Shown here one piece after another: positions 9,851 to 18,283 of a DNA stretch of 64,000 bases. The notes under the pieces are model-generated. The model was not told the DNA's origin and made no database searches. It saw only the letters and a program-made list of their open reading frames with translations. Position 1 is the first letter of the stretch, and each line of letters opens with the position of its first letter. The stretch is from positions 186,001-250,000 of the forward strand of contig LR882958.1 of NCBI GenBank assembly GCA_904830895.1. Reading direction: 5' to 3'. The DNA comes from Planktothrix rubescens CCAP 1459/22 (GTDB lineage: Bacteria > Cyanobacteriota > Cyanobacteriia > Cyanobacteriales > Microcoleaceae). Made by a program: the position numbers and the translations under genes.

Positions 9851-9901
9851 CTGAAAACGATATAGTAAGAAATTGAAATTATTAACGGTTTTTGAGATCC
9901 T

Positions 9902-10171
9902 ATGTTCACCGTAGACATTATTGTTAAATACACTCCCACCCCCTTATCGATTCAAAAAAAGTCTGCTGAGGATGCCCAAGGAGCTTACAATCAGATTTTA
10001 GATGCACTGCGGGGAGGAAATGCCCAGGTCTTAGAATTTACTTGCGATAAAATTACAGATAAAAAACTGGCAATTCTCAGTAGTGAGATTTCTGCGGTAC
10101 AAATTTCTGATAAAACCGGAGGAAATGCCGCAGGAAGACCTCCTGGTTTTGTTGGTGCAAAGGCAGAATAG
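9902..10171 (+). CDS. Conserved cyanobacterial small protein (UPF0367-like)
   Basis: 89 residues. The pattern VKYTPTPLSIQKKSAEDAQGAY, QVLEFTCDK, KKLAILSSEISAVQISDK and a C-terminal GGNAAGRPPGF tail agrees with my memory of the UPF0367 family, found almost only in cyanobacteria. No catalytic motif and no membrane segment are present. It lies five bases before the ABC ATPase gene, so the two are probably co-transcribed. Function is unknown. Confidence 0.75.
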   Translation: MFTVDIIVKYTPTPLSIQKKSAEDAQGAYNQILDALRGGNAQVLEFTCDKITDKKLAILSSEISAVQISDKTGGNAAGRPPGFVGAKAE

Positions 10172-10176
10172 AGGGA

Positions 10177-10869
10177 ATGACAACGAGCATGGAATCTTCA
10201 AGTCCAGCGATACGGGTACAAGAACTATGCTTTAGTTGGCCAAGCGGGGCGCAGGTCTTAAAATCCTGTTCCCTGGATGTTCCTAAAGGAGAGTTTTGGA
10301 TGCTTTTGGGAAGCAATGGTAGTGGAAAATCCACCTTATTGAGATTATTAGCTGGGTTATTACAGTCGAAATCGGGAGAAATTCAACTCCAAGGAAGGGT
10401 GGGGTTTGTGTTTCAAAATCCTGATCATCAGTTAGTCATGCCAACGGTAGGGGCGGATGTAGCCTTTGGATTAGTGGAGGATAAGTTACCCTGGATTGAA
10501 GTGAAACAACGGGTAGAAGATGCCTTAACTGCGGTGAAATTATTGGAGTTACAACGACGTCCGATTTATGCCTTAAGTGGGGGTCAAAAACAAAGAATTG
10601 CGATCGCTGGAGCCTTAGCTAGACATTGCCAAGTATTATTATTAGATGAACCCACAGCATTATTAGATCCCGATAGTCAAAATGATTTAGTGATTGAAGT
10701 CCAACGGTTAGTGAAAACCAGAGGCATTACAGCCCTATGGGTAACACACCGTTTAGAGGAATTAAACTATAGTGATGGGGCGTTTTTATTAGAAAATGGT
10801 CAGGCAGTAGGTCAAGGTGATCCTGAACCGTTGAAACGGCGATTAATGCAAAAAGAGTTAAAGGGTTAA
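10177..10869 (+). CDS. ABC transporter ATP-binding protein (ECF/CbiO-like)
   Basis: A stand-alone ABC ATPase of 230 residues. Walker A GSNGSGKST is near residues 43-51, the Q-loop VFQNPDHQLVMPT and signature LSGGQKQR follow, then Walker B LLLDEPTALLDP and the switch His in WVTHRLEEL. The Q-loop FQNPDHQLV with DVAFGL is the style of energy-coupling-factor (CbiO/EcfA) ATPases for vitamin or metal uptake. No transmembrane or substrate-binding partner lies beside it, as is common for dispersed cyanobacterial and plastid ECF-type genes. The substrate is unknown. Confidence 0.85.
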   Translation: MTTSMESSSPAIRVQELCFSWPSGAQVLKSCSLDVPKGEFWMLLGSNGSGKSTLLRLLAGLLQSKSGEIQLQGRVGFVFQNPDHQLVMPTVGADVAFGLVEDKLPWIEVKQRVEDALTAVKLLELQRRPIYALSGGQKQRIAIAGALARHCQVLLLDEPTALLDPDSQNDLVIEVQRLVKTRGITALWVTHRLEELNYSDGAFLLENGQAVGQGDPEPLKRRLMQKELKG

Positions 10870-10956
10870 CCAGTCTAATCAATTTTAGTTAATTTAACCA
10901 CAAAGACACAAAGAAGTTCTAAAAACGACGGATGATAGAAAAGATCGAGATCCCGA

Positions 10957-11637
10957 TTAAGATGGAGACACCCCGATAAAATCGATCATTTGATGTAATG
11001 ATCCCGGTTTAGTCACAATTAACACAGTAGACCCAGGTTCTAAAACCGTGCTCCCATTTGGAATCATCAAATCATCATGGGGGTGAGGTTGATAACCGAC
11101 AATCAGAGAACTCTCAGGAAACCTTGCATCCTGAGCAATTTCCGCCACACTCCGACCCGCCACACGACAACGATCTGGAATTGGCAGTTTGAGAACCTCA
11201 ATTTGTCCTTGCTCAAAGTGCATCATAGATTCTACTTGCGGATACTCAATGGCATTCACCATTGTAGATACCCCTAATTCCACGGTACTAACAATATGAT
11301 TTGCCCCGGACAAACGCAAAGGTTCGGCAAAATCAGGGTGGCGCATCCGGCTTAAAATATGGGGAACTCCGTAATGTTTGGCGAGGGTGACCATGGCTAA
11401 ATTCAGGGCATCACTTCTGAGCATCGCCGCCAAAGAAGTCGCTTTCCGAATTCCGGCTTCTAATAATACATCCGTACTTACCGCACTACCTTCAAAGGCC
11501 ATGGCCCCAATTTTTTCCCTGGCATAGCTACAGGCGGTGGGGTCAGTATCAATAACTGCCACCGTATGCCCAAGTTCTAACAATTTTTGGGCTAAACTCA
11601 ACCCAACTAATCCCCCGCCACCAATCAAAACATACAT
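10957..11637 (-). CDS. TrkA-like NAD-binding (RCK) regulatory protein
   Basis: 226 residues comprising a Rossmann RCK_N domain (VLIGGGGLVGLSLAQKLLELGHTVAVIDTD, residues 3-33, with the acidic ligand after the second strand) and an RCK_C domain (about 140-226; RVAGRSVAEIA, SLIVGYQ, GSTVLEPGSTVLIV). Such proteins gate K+ channels or Trk/Ktr transporters, and sometimes antiporters, in response to NAD(H) or nucleotides. It is divergent from the antiporter gene across a gap of about 60 bases, which suggests that the two are co-regulated and possibly functionally linked. No Trk or Ktr channel subunit is in the window. Confidence 0.85.
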   Translation of the reverse strand: MYVLIGGGGLVGLSLAQKLLELGHTVAVIDTDPTACSYAREKIGAMAFEGSAVSTDVLLEAGIRKATSLAAMLRSDALNLAMVTLAKHYGVPHILSRMRHPDFAEPLRLSGANHIVSTVELGVSTMVNAIEYPQVESMMHFEQGQIEVLKLPIPDRCRVAGRSVAEIAQDARFPESSLIVGYQPHPHDDLMIPNGSTVLEPGSTVLIVTKPGSLHQMIDFIGVSPS

Positions 11638-11698
11638 AGCAATACCTTAATTTTGGATTGATAATTAATCTTACCGTGTGGCAAGATTAACTGATAAT

Positions 11699-13285
11699 AT
11701 GAAGACTAATTATTCAGCAGTATCGAGAGTGGATGTTACCGAATTAGTCAGGATTTCAATTATTCTCCTACTGGTTTCGACGGGAGTGGCACTATTTTCC
11801 CGCAAAATTGGGATTCCCTACGTTACAGGTTTAGTGCTCGCAGGTTTGCCCTTCTCAGAATTTATGTCTCAATCGGTGGGTTTAGATCCGGTTTTAGTTT
11901 TGAATCTATTTTTACCTATTCTCATCTTTGAAGCCGGGATTAATACCGATGTTAGTCGTCTTAGGAGTACCTTTAAACCCATTGCCCTTTTAGCTGGCCC
12001 TGGGGCGATTTGTTCCGGTGGAATTATTGCAGTTTTATTAAAATTTGGCCTAGGACTCGATTGGATACCTGCCATCTTTATGGGGGTGATGTTAGCCAAT
12101 ACCGATACGGTTTCCATGATTGCGGTATTTAAGGAAATTCCAGTCCCTTCGAGACTTTCAACTATTGTGGAAGGGGAAACCCTGTTTAACGATGCGGCGG
12201 CTTTGGTTTGCTTTAATCTAATTTCACAATTTTATACCACAGGTTCCCTTACTGTCCTAGAAGGCTTTCAACAACTGCTGTTTAGCTCCGTTGGCGGGAG
12301 TCTGGTGGGCTTGGTCTTAGGCTACTTAACTATCCCTATCTTTGCCCGTTTAGATGATCCCCTGAATAGTCTATTACTCACCGTAGCCGTGGCATTAGGA
12401 ACTTTTCAAGTGGGGCAATGGCTAGGGGTATCCGGTGCGGTGGCGGTGGTCGTAGCGGGATTAATTTTTGGAAATCTGGGACTGTCTCGCCAAACCTCAG
12501 CTTCAAGTCGAATTACCCTATTGAGTTTCTGGGAATATGCGGGTTTTACCGTTAATACTTTTATTTTTCTATTAATTGGGGTAGAAATCGACCTAGTAAC
12601 CTTCTGGCAAACCTTACCTGCGGTTTTGTTAGCGGTTTTGGCGTACCAAGTCGCCCGTGGTTTAACGGTTTATCCCCTGTTAGCACTGGCGAGTCGGTTT
12701 GACCGTGTAATTCCCCTGCGTTGGCAACATTTGTTATTTTTTGGGAATATTAAAGGCTCCCTATCCATGGCTTTGGCTTTAAGTTTACCGACCACACTCC
12801 CAGGACGGGATATTTTAATTACCCTGGTTTTTGGTAGTGTTTTAGTCTCCTTAGTCGGGCAAGGTTTAAGTTTACCTTGGGTAGTTAAACGTTTGAATTT
12901 ATCAACGGTTTCTCTAACACAGCAACGGGTGGAAGAATGGCAAGCGGAATTAATTACCGCTAAAGCCGCCCAGGATGAATTGGATAGTTTATTAAAGTCT
13001 GGAATTTTACCTAAATCGGTCTATGAAGAAATGCGTTCTACTTATCAAGTAAAAATAGCGGGAGCCGAAAAGTCTTTGCGAGAATTTTATAATCGGCGTC
13101 CGGCAGATTTTGAACATTCTCAGGGAGATTATATTAGTAAATTAGACTCGATTCGTCGGCGTTTACTATTAGCGGAAAAAGGAGTTCTCAATGAAGCAAT
13201 GCGAAAGCGAATTTTATCAGAAACCGTTGCCCAAAAGCGTATTCAAATCCTTGACCAACAATTACTGCAACTAGAGGATGATTAA
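11699..13285 (+). CDS. Na+/H+ (monovalent cation/proton) antiporter
   Basis: Sodium/proton exchanger family with about 11-12 hydrophobic spans over residues 15-400 and a cytoplasmic C-terminal tail of about 125 residues rich in charged helices. Family features are IFEAGINTDVSRLR, GVMLANTDTVSMIAVFKEI, VEGETLFNDAAALVCF (the ND acidic motif) and LIGVEIDLVTF. The frame is open from a GTG at 11678, and the ATG at 11699 is an equally good start. The neighbouring divergent TrkA-like gene could supply nucleotide-sensing control. Ion preference (Na+ or K+) is not decidable from sequence. Confidence 0.88.
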   Translation: MKTNYSAVSRVDVTELVRISIILLLVSTGVALFSRKIGIPYVTGLVLAGLPFSEFMSQSVGLDPVLVLNLFLPILIFEAGINTDVSRLRSTFKPIALLAGPGAICSGGIIAVLLKFGLGLDWIPAIFMGVMLANTDTVSMIAVFKEIPVPSRLSTIVEGETLFNDAAALVCFNLISQFYTTGSLTVLEGFQQLLFSSVGGSLVGLVLGYLTIPIFARLDDPLNSLLLTVAVALGTFQVGQWLGVSGAVAVVVAGLIFGNLGLSRQTSASSRITLLSFWEYAGFTVNTFIFLLIGVEIDLVTFWQTLPAVLLAVLAYQVARGLTVYPLLALASRFDRVIPLRWQHLLFFGNIKGSLSMALALSLPTTLPGRDILITLVFGSVLVSLVGQGLSLPWVVKRLNLSTVSLTQQRVEEWQAELITAKAAQDELDSLLKSGILPKSVYEEMRSTYQVKIAGAEKSLREFYNRRPADFEHSQGDYISKLDSIRRRLLLAEKGVLNEAMRKRILSETVAQKRIQILDQQLLQLEDD

Positions 13286-13409
13286 AGCAGACTTGTGAAT
13301 ACTTACCCACCATTAAAAATCCGTCCGGCGGTCAGATTAAATTCTGGAAAAACTACGGATTTCACTGTTTCATTATAAAATTTAAGTTATTGTGGAGAAA
13401 TAAAATTGC

Positions 13410-16274
13410 TTATCTATCTTCAAGCATTTTGACGCAATCGTGTGTGATAAAATCCTGATAATTTGTTACAAATGGAGGTAGTCCAGGTGGTACAACAAAT
13501 TCTCCCGACGCTTCTCTATTTGCCACTTCTAAATTTAGTTCAAACAAAAATCCCAGAGAATCTTCATCTGGATTCATCCCATAACCTAAACGGACTGCTA
13601 GATCAAGATTAGCATGAGCTTTATGTAAAGGTGTATCCCCTGGTTGATCTAATGTTTGATACAATTCTCGTAAACTCCAATTATTTTTTATCATTGTTTT
13701 GCGACGAACTTCTCTTAATTTTATAGCTGCATCTGCAATACTTCTAACTTGAGATATTGTCGGATTTTGAGGCCAGGGAAAAGTATTAAATACCGATTCA
13801 GAAGTATACCGTGAATCTCCTTTTAAACTCGAACACTTTTCAGTAAACCAAAGCCAATGAATACCAGATTGTAAAATACCAAAAGAATAATCATCAGCTA
13901 AACTAAAAACTTGCAGAGCATCATTAGGACGGATATCAAAACTGACAAATTCAAATATTGATCTTTTAGTTACTCGACTACAAACAATATAACGGGGTAA
14001 AGATTCAATTTTTTCAATCATTTCAGGACGATATCTCCAATATTTCCACCAACGACGGAAATGTGTTTGGCGAGGGCCAGTTTCTTTACCAGTTTTCTTT
14101 TTTTCATCTTCAGCATTAGCCTGTATTGTAGGCATAACATACTTTTTTACATGAGCAAATGCTTGACTATATTTCATGGCTAAAGATGGATCAGCACATT
14201 TGTTTAAGTCAATGGCATAACGAGAAGGGAGACTTTGGGGATGGCTTAAGATATCATCACCAGTTAAATAAGGGTAAATGACTGGTTTGGATTTACGATC
14301 TTGTAAAAATACAGCGGCTTCTTCTGGCGATAGCAAAAAACCTTCATGTCCATGAGTTTGTCCCTGATAACAAGCTTCTGAATTAGCATTGGCGATAATT
14401 TTTTTAGCTTGAGTAACATCAAATCCCGCAGAAAGAGCCGAATTAATCCGATCTAATTCTAAAACTTGCCAAGGACTATCTAACGAGTCTCCTAACTGAG
14501 TGTAAAGTTTCTTTTTGCCCTGATATTCACCTTTTACCCAATTAACAATCGAAACATGAACGGCAGCATCACCCGACCAAACTTGACTAGATACAGCTTC
14601 GGTAATAGTGCCACTATTAGCAACAATATAGTCTAAACCACCTTCGCGGGAATAATTTTGACGAATTGTATTAGTACCAACTAAACCCGCCCGACCGCCT
14701 GTTATTAATTGATCATGGGTTTTGCGAAACCAATAAACACAGTAATCAGCACGTCCAGGTATATCTGGATATTTTTCTCTGAGTTTTCTCACATAATTAT
14801 TACCAAATTCTTGCTGCATTTTATTCTTGGATTGAAAAGGAGGGTTGCCAATAATTGCATCAGCTTTAACCCAATCTTCAAATAAAGCATCTTTACAAAC
14901 GATATTTTTATCTAGTGTATCTAAAGGAAGTGGGTTTTCATGTAAGCCTAATTTATCAATAGCCACTTTCCGAGCAATTATTAATGTTACCCGTGCTAAC
15001 TCTATGGCAAAAGGATTATTATCAATTCCATAGAATTGTTCTGGAGTAACAAATCCTATGCTTAACTGAGAAGTGCCTGATTTTTCCGCTATTTTATCCA
15101 GCAATAATTGTTCGGATTGTTTGAGTTCCTGGTAAGCCATATACAAAAAATTACCAGATCCACAAGCCGGATCTAATACCCGATAGTTTTGTATTTCTAG
15201 TCGCAAAGAGTTTAATTCTTCAATTGTATTGGCTTGCTCAATTTTATCCTCCCAATGTTTACTAATTGTGGGTCGGACAATTTTCATAATATCGTTTTCT
15301 GAGGTGTAATGAATACCACCACTATGACGACTTTCCCCGGTAATTGTACTTTCAAATATGCTACCAAAAATAGCTGGACGGATCTTACTCCAATCTTCAG
15401 AAGCAGATGCGGCTAAAAATTCTAATTCTTCCCTATGTAAATCAAGCGGAGGAATGGTCGAAAATAATCCACCATTAAAATAATCCACGTCTTGATAACG
15501 ACCATAAGGTGTAATTCCTTTGGTATTCATTTCCCGAAACAAACCATTATATAAAATATCGTATGTACTTTCGCCCTCTAAACATCGTTGAATACAGTTA
15601 GTAAAAAGGTTCGGGGGTAACATCCCTCTATACTGAGCAAACATTGCAATTACACATTGAAGCACAAATCTTTGAGCATCTAAATCGGTAAAATTATTTC
15701 TCTTATTTCTCTGACTTCTAGCCTGAAGTCTTTGAAATAACTCACCCATTCTTTGAGCCGCTCTTTTTGTTACTTCTATGATTTGCTGATTCCGAAAATT
15801 AGGACGCTGAGTGCTAAACTCCATAAAAGTAAAAGCGTCTAATCGTTCTGGTAATTCTACTAAACGAATAATATCAACTGGAGTATCAATGATTTTTTCA
15901 AAATCATAAATCCAAAACTCATCAAAATTACATAAAATTACATATCTTGGTCTGGGTGTTAAATTTCTGGAATATTCCCAGGCTTGACCATAATGTTGAT
16001 TTAGTTTTTTTTCTTTCTTTGATTTCATTTCTATTAATACAGAATCTAAGGGCTCACGTCGCCAAAAAAGATCGGCGAATCCTGTATTACCTTTCCTGCT
16101 ACCATCAGGAACAACTTCTTCACATATTGCTCCAGCCTCTCTTAAACCTTCTTTATAGCCAAATGCTTGAAAGAATTGATCTATAAATATTTGCCCTTCC
16201 CCTCTTTCTCGACCCGTAATATATTGCTGGCAATAATTAACAAAATGATGAATAGTTTCAGGTGTTGCTGGCAT
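13410..16274 (-). CDS. MmeI-like Type IIL restriction-modification enzyme
   Basis: A single 954-residue chain combining cleavage and adenine methylation. The N-terminal PD-(D/E)XK nuclease is visible as Asp68 in GFADLFW and Glu82-x-Lys84 in LIEMKSKK. A helical linker follows, then an N6-adenine methyltransferase with motif I DPACGSGNF near residue 368 and motif IV NPPF near 475, then a target-recognition region (about 630-850) with FPWPQNP. This domain order and size match MmeI-family Type IIG/IIL enzymes, which methylate only one strand for host protection. No separate specificity gene is needed and none is seen. The reading frame is intact. Specificity is not predictable by eye. Confidence 0.9.
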   Translation of the reverse strand: MPATPETIHHFVNYCQQYITGRERGEGQIFIDQFFQAFGYKEGLREAGAICEEVVPDGSRKGNTGFADLFWRREPLDSVLIEMKSKKEKKLNQHYGQAWEYSRNLTPRPRYVILCNFDEFWIYDFEKIIDTPVDIIRLVELPERLDAFTFMEFSTQRPNFRNQQIIEVTKRAAQRMGELFQRLQARSQRNKRNNFTDLDAQRFVLQCVIAMFAQYRGMLPPNLFTNCIQRCLEGESTYDILYNGLFREMNTKGITPYGRYQDVDYFNGGLFSTIPPLDLHREELEFLAASASEDWSKIRPAIFGSIFESTITGESRHSGGIHYTSENDIMKIVRPTISKHWEDKIEQANTIEELNSLRLEIQNYRVLDPACGSGNFLYMAYQELKQSEQLLLDKIAEKSGTSQLSIGFVTPEQFYGIDNNPFAIELARVTLIIARKVAIDKLGLHENPLPLDTLDKNIVCKDALFEDWVKADAIIGNPPFQSKNKMQQEFGNNYVRKLREKYPDIPGRADYCVYWFRKTHDQLITGGRAGLVGTNTIRQNYSREGGLDYIVANSGTITEAVSSQVWSGDAAVHVSIVNWVKGEYQGKKKLYTQLGDSLDSPWQVLELDRINSALSAGFDVTQAKKIIANANSEACYQGQTHGHEGFLLSPEEAAVFLQDRKSKPVIYPYLTGDDILSHPQSLPSRYAIDLNKCADPSLAMKYSQAFAHVKKYVMPTIQANAEDEKKKTGKETGPRQTHFRRWWKYWRYRPEMIEKIESLPRYIVCSRVTKRSIFEFVSFDIRPNDALQVFSLADDYSFGILQSGIHWLWFTEKCSSLKGDSRYTSESVFNTFPWPQNPTISQVRSIADAAIKLREVRRKTMIKNNWSLRELYQTLDQPGDTPLHKAHANLDLAVRLGYGMNPDEDSLGFLFELNLEVANREASGEFVVPPGLPPFVTNYQDFITHDCVKMLEDR

Positions 16275-16302
16275 ATAAGAATCAATATTTATGAGGTTCT
16301 AA

Positions 16303-16359
16303 CATTTGCATCTAACACATTCCAAATTAAAACATCTTGAATTAAAAAGCGTTTTCCAC
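16303..16359 (-). pseudogene. Partial duplicate of the MEKHLA gene segment
   Basis: Bases from about 16309 to 16359 repeat bases from about 16878 to 16931 of the MEKHLA-domain gene, encoding GKRFLIQDVLIWNVLD on the minus strand. The fragment has no start and lies on the far side of the 124-bp array. The array therefore separates two copies of one gene segment, as expected after unequal recombination or replication slippage. Confidence 0.8.
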
Positions 16360-16855
16360 ATTCCCGATCACGGATTTAAGAGGACGACGCAGATGAACAC
16401 AGATTAAAATCCGTGAAATCCGTGAAATCCTCTTAAATCTGTGATCCCGATTTCAAATATACAGATATTTAGAATAAACCGCCATTCCCGATCACGGATT
16501 TAAGAGGACGACGCAGATGAACACAGATTAAAATCCGTGAAATCCGTGAAATCCTCTTAAATCTGTGATCCCGATTTCAAATATACAGATATTTAGAATA
16601 AACCGCCATTCCCGATCACGGATTTAAGAGGACGACGCAGATGAACACAGATTAAAATCCGTGAAATCCGTGAAATCCTCTTAAATCTGTGATCCCGATT
16701 TCAAATATACAGATATTTAGAATAAACCGCCATTCCCGATCACGGATTTAAGAGGATGACGCAGATGAACACAGATTAAAATCCGTGAAATCCGTGAAAT
16801 CCTCTTAAATCTGTGATCCCGATTTCAAATATACAGATATTTAGAATAAACCGCC
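16360..16855. repeat. Four tandem copies of a 124-bp MITE-like unit
   Basis: Units start at 16360, 16484, 16608 and 16732, with exactly 124-base spacing. They are almost identical; the fourth has GAGGATGACG where the others have GAGGACGACG. Each unit contains a 19-base inverted repeat, GATCACGGATTTAAGAGGA against TCCTCTTAAATCTGTGATC (one mismatch), with two direct ATCCGTGAA copies between, followed by an AT-rich spacer. A degenerate piece of the same element occurs near 51036-51115. Near identity implies very recent amplification. No transposase is nearby, so a non-autonomous element is the best description. Confidence 0.92.
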
Positions 16856-17289
16856 GCTTGTCCACAATATTGCTCCTGTTCATCTAACACATTCCAAATT
16901 AAAACATCTTGAATTAAAAAGCGTTTTCCACTACTAGAAATTCTCACCCCTTGATAGTTTTTAACAAATCCTTTAGCCGTAGTTTCTGCTAACAAGCGAT
17001 CGCGTTCCTCCTGTACCATCGGTTCGGCGGTTTTTCGAGAGGGCATTTGAGTTAATTCTTCCCAGGTTAACTCCCACATTTTCAAGGCTTTTTGATTGCC
17101 ATAATTAAAAATTGGATCGGGTTCAATTCCGTGGGAAACTAACACAAAGGGTGAGTAAAATAAGGTTTCTGCAACCTCCTCCGGGGTGTCATTGAAATTT
17201 AACAGGATTTCCCCTGTCCAATGTTGATAACTCCTCAAAATTCTTTGGGTATGAATAATAATTCTGTCTTGTTTCCAGGGTGAAATCAT
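16825..17289 (-). CDS. MEKHLA-domain (PAS-like) protein with repeat-derived C terminus
   Basis: 154 residues. The core (SPFVLVSHGIEPDPIFNYGNQKALKMWELTWEELTQMPSRKTAEPM...VRISSSGKRFLIQDVLIWNVLDEQEQYCGQAA) fits the MEKHLA domain, a PAS relative found in plant HD-ZIPIII factors and in stand-alone bacterial proteins. The last residues (about YSKYLYI and the stop) are encoded by the 124-bp repeat unit, so the native C terminus has been replaced. The normal family ending after CGQAA would continue with a short beta strand. The protein may still fold. It is divergent from the hydrolase gene at 17327. Ligand and role are unknown. Confidence 0.8.
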   Translation of the reverse strand: MISPWKQDRIIIHTQRILRSYQHWTGEILLNFNDTPEEVAETLFYSPFVLVSHGIEPDPIFNYGNQKALKMWELTWEELTQMPSRKTAEPMVQEERDRLLAETTAKGFVKNYQGVRISSSGKRFLIQDVLIWNVLDEQEQYCGQAAVYSKYLYI

Positions 17290-17326
17290 CTATGATACAA
17301 AGATAGTGTTTACAAATCTTAATAAA

Positions 17327-18226
17327 ATGACAACCACAACTTCCCCCCAAATCACAACCCCCTTTGAACCCCAGACCTGGACATGGAAAGGTCATCAAAT
17401 CCAGTATACCGCCACCGGAAGCGGACAGCCCTTAGTGCTGATTCATGGGTTTGGTGCATCCATTGGACATTGGCGTCATAATATCCCTATTTTAGCCCAA
17501 GGAGGATACCGGGTTTTTGCTTTAGATTTATTGGGATTTGGGGCATCCGCAAAACCTAATCTCGATTATAGTTTAGAATTGTGGGAAGAATTACTAACAG
17601 ATTTTTGGGCAGAAAAGATTCAACAACCCGCTATTTTTATCGGCAATTCTATCGGGGCATTATTAGGTTTAATCATGGTTGCTAACCATTCTGAAATATC
17701 AGCAGGGGCGGTATTAATTAATTGTGCAGGAGGGTTAAATCATCGCCCCGAAGAATTAAATTTACCCCTGCGGTTGATTATGGGATTATTCGCAAAAGTT
17801 GTGAATAATCCTATTATTGGGCCGTTTATGTTTAATCAAATTCGGCAAAAACACCGCATTAGAAATACTTTACATCAAGTTTATGGCAATAAACAAGCCA
17901 TTACCGATGAATTGGTAGACCTATTATATACTCCTTCTAATGATATTGGTGCTCAACAGGTCTTTGCTTCGATTTTAACCGCCCCTCCCGGCCCTCAACC
18001 CTCAGAATTATTACCCCAAATTCAACAACCGTTATTAATTATTTGGGGAGAAACTGACCCTTGGACACCAATTACTGGGGCAAAAATTTATCAAGATTTG
18101 GCGGAAATAAATCCATCTGTTGAATTTATTTCAATTCCAGATACAGGTCATTGTCCCCATGATGAACGTCCTGAAAAGGTTAACTCTATTATTTTGAATT
18201 GGTTAGACCAATTGAGTATAAAATAA
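17327..18226 (+). CDS. Alpha/beta-fold hydrolase
   Basis: 299 residues from the ATG at 17327 (a GTG at 17306 is also in frame but adds no conserved sequence). The fold is clear from PLVLIHGFGASIGHWRHNIP (oxyanion HGFG), the nucleophile elbow GNSIGALLGL, the acid in WGETDPWTP and the catalytic His in DTGHCPHDE. This is a widespread cyanobacterial/plastid hydrolase group; some plant relatives act in chlorophyll breakdown. The substrate is unknown. It is followed 57 bases later by a glycosyltransferase in the same direction. Confidence 0.88.
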   Translation: MTTTTSPQITTPFEPQTWTWKGHQIQYTATGSGQPLVLIHGFGASIGHWRHNIPILAQGGYRVFALDLLGFGASAKPNLDYSLELWEELLTDFWAEKIQQPAIFIGNSIGALLGLIMVANHSEISAGAVLINCAGGLNHRPEELNLPLRLIMGLFAKVVNNPIIGPFMFNQIRQKHRIRNTLHQVYGNKQAITDELVDLLYTPSNDIGAQQVFASILTAPPGPQPSELLPQIQQPLLIIWGETDPWTPITGAKIYQDLAEINPSVEFISIPDTGHCPHDERPEKVNSIILNWLDQLSIK

Positions 18227-18283
18227 ACTCTTGTAGGGTGGGCTATACCCACCTAATTAATTAATAAAAAAGCCTAAAATATT

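Noticed and set aside
16360-16855. CRISPR or coding repeat protein
   Set aside because: The whole 124-base unit is repeated including the would-be spacer, and the frames contain stops.
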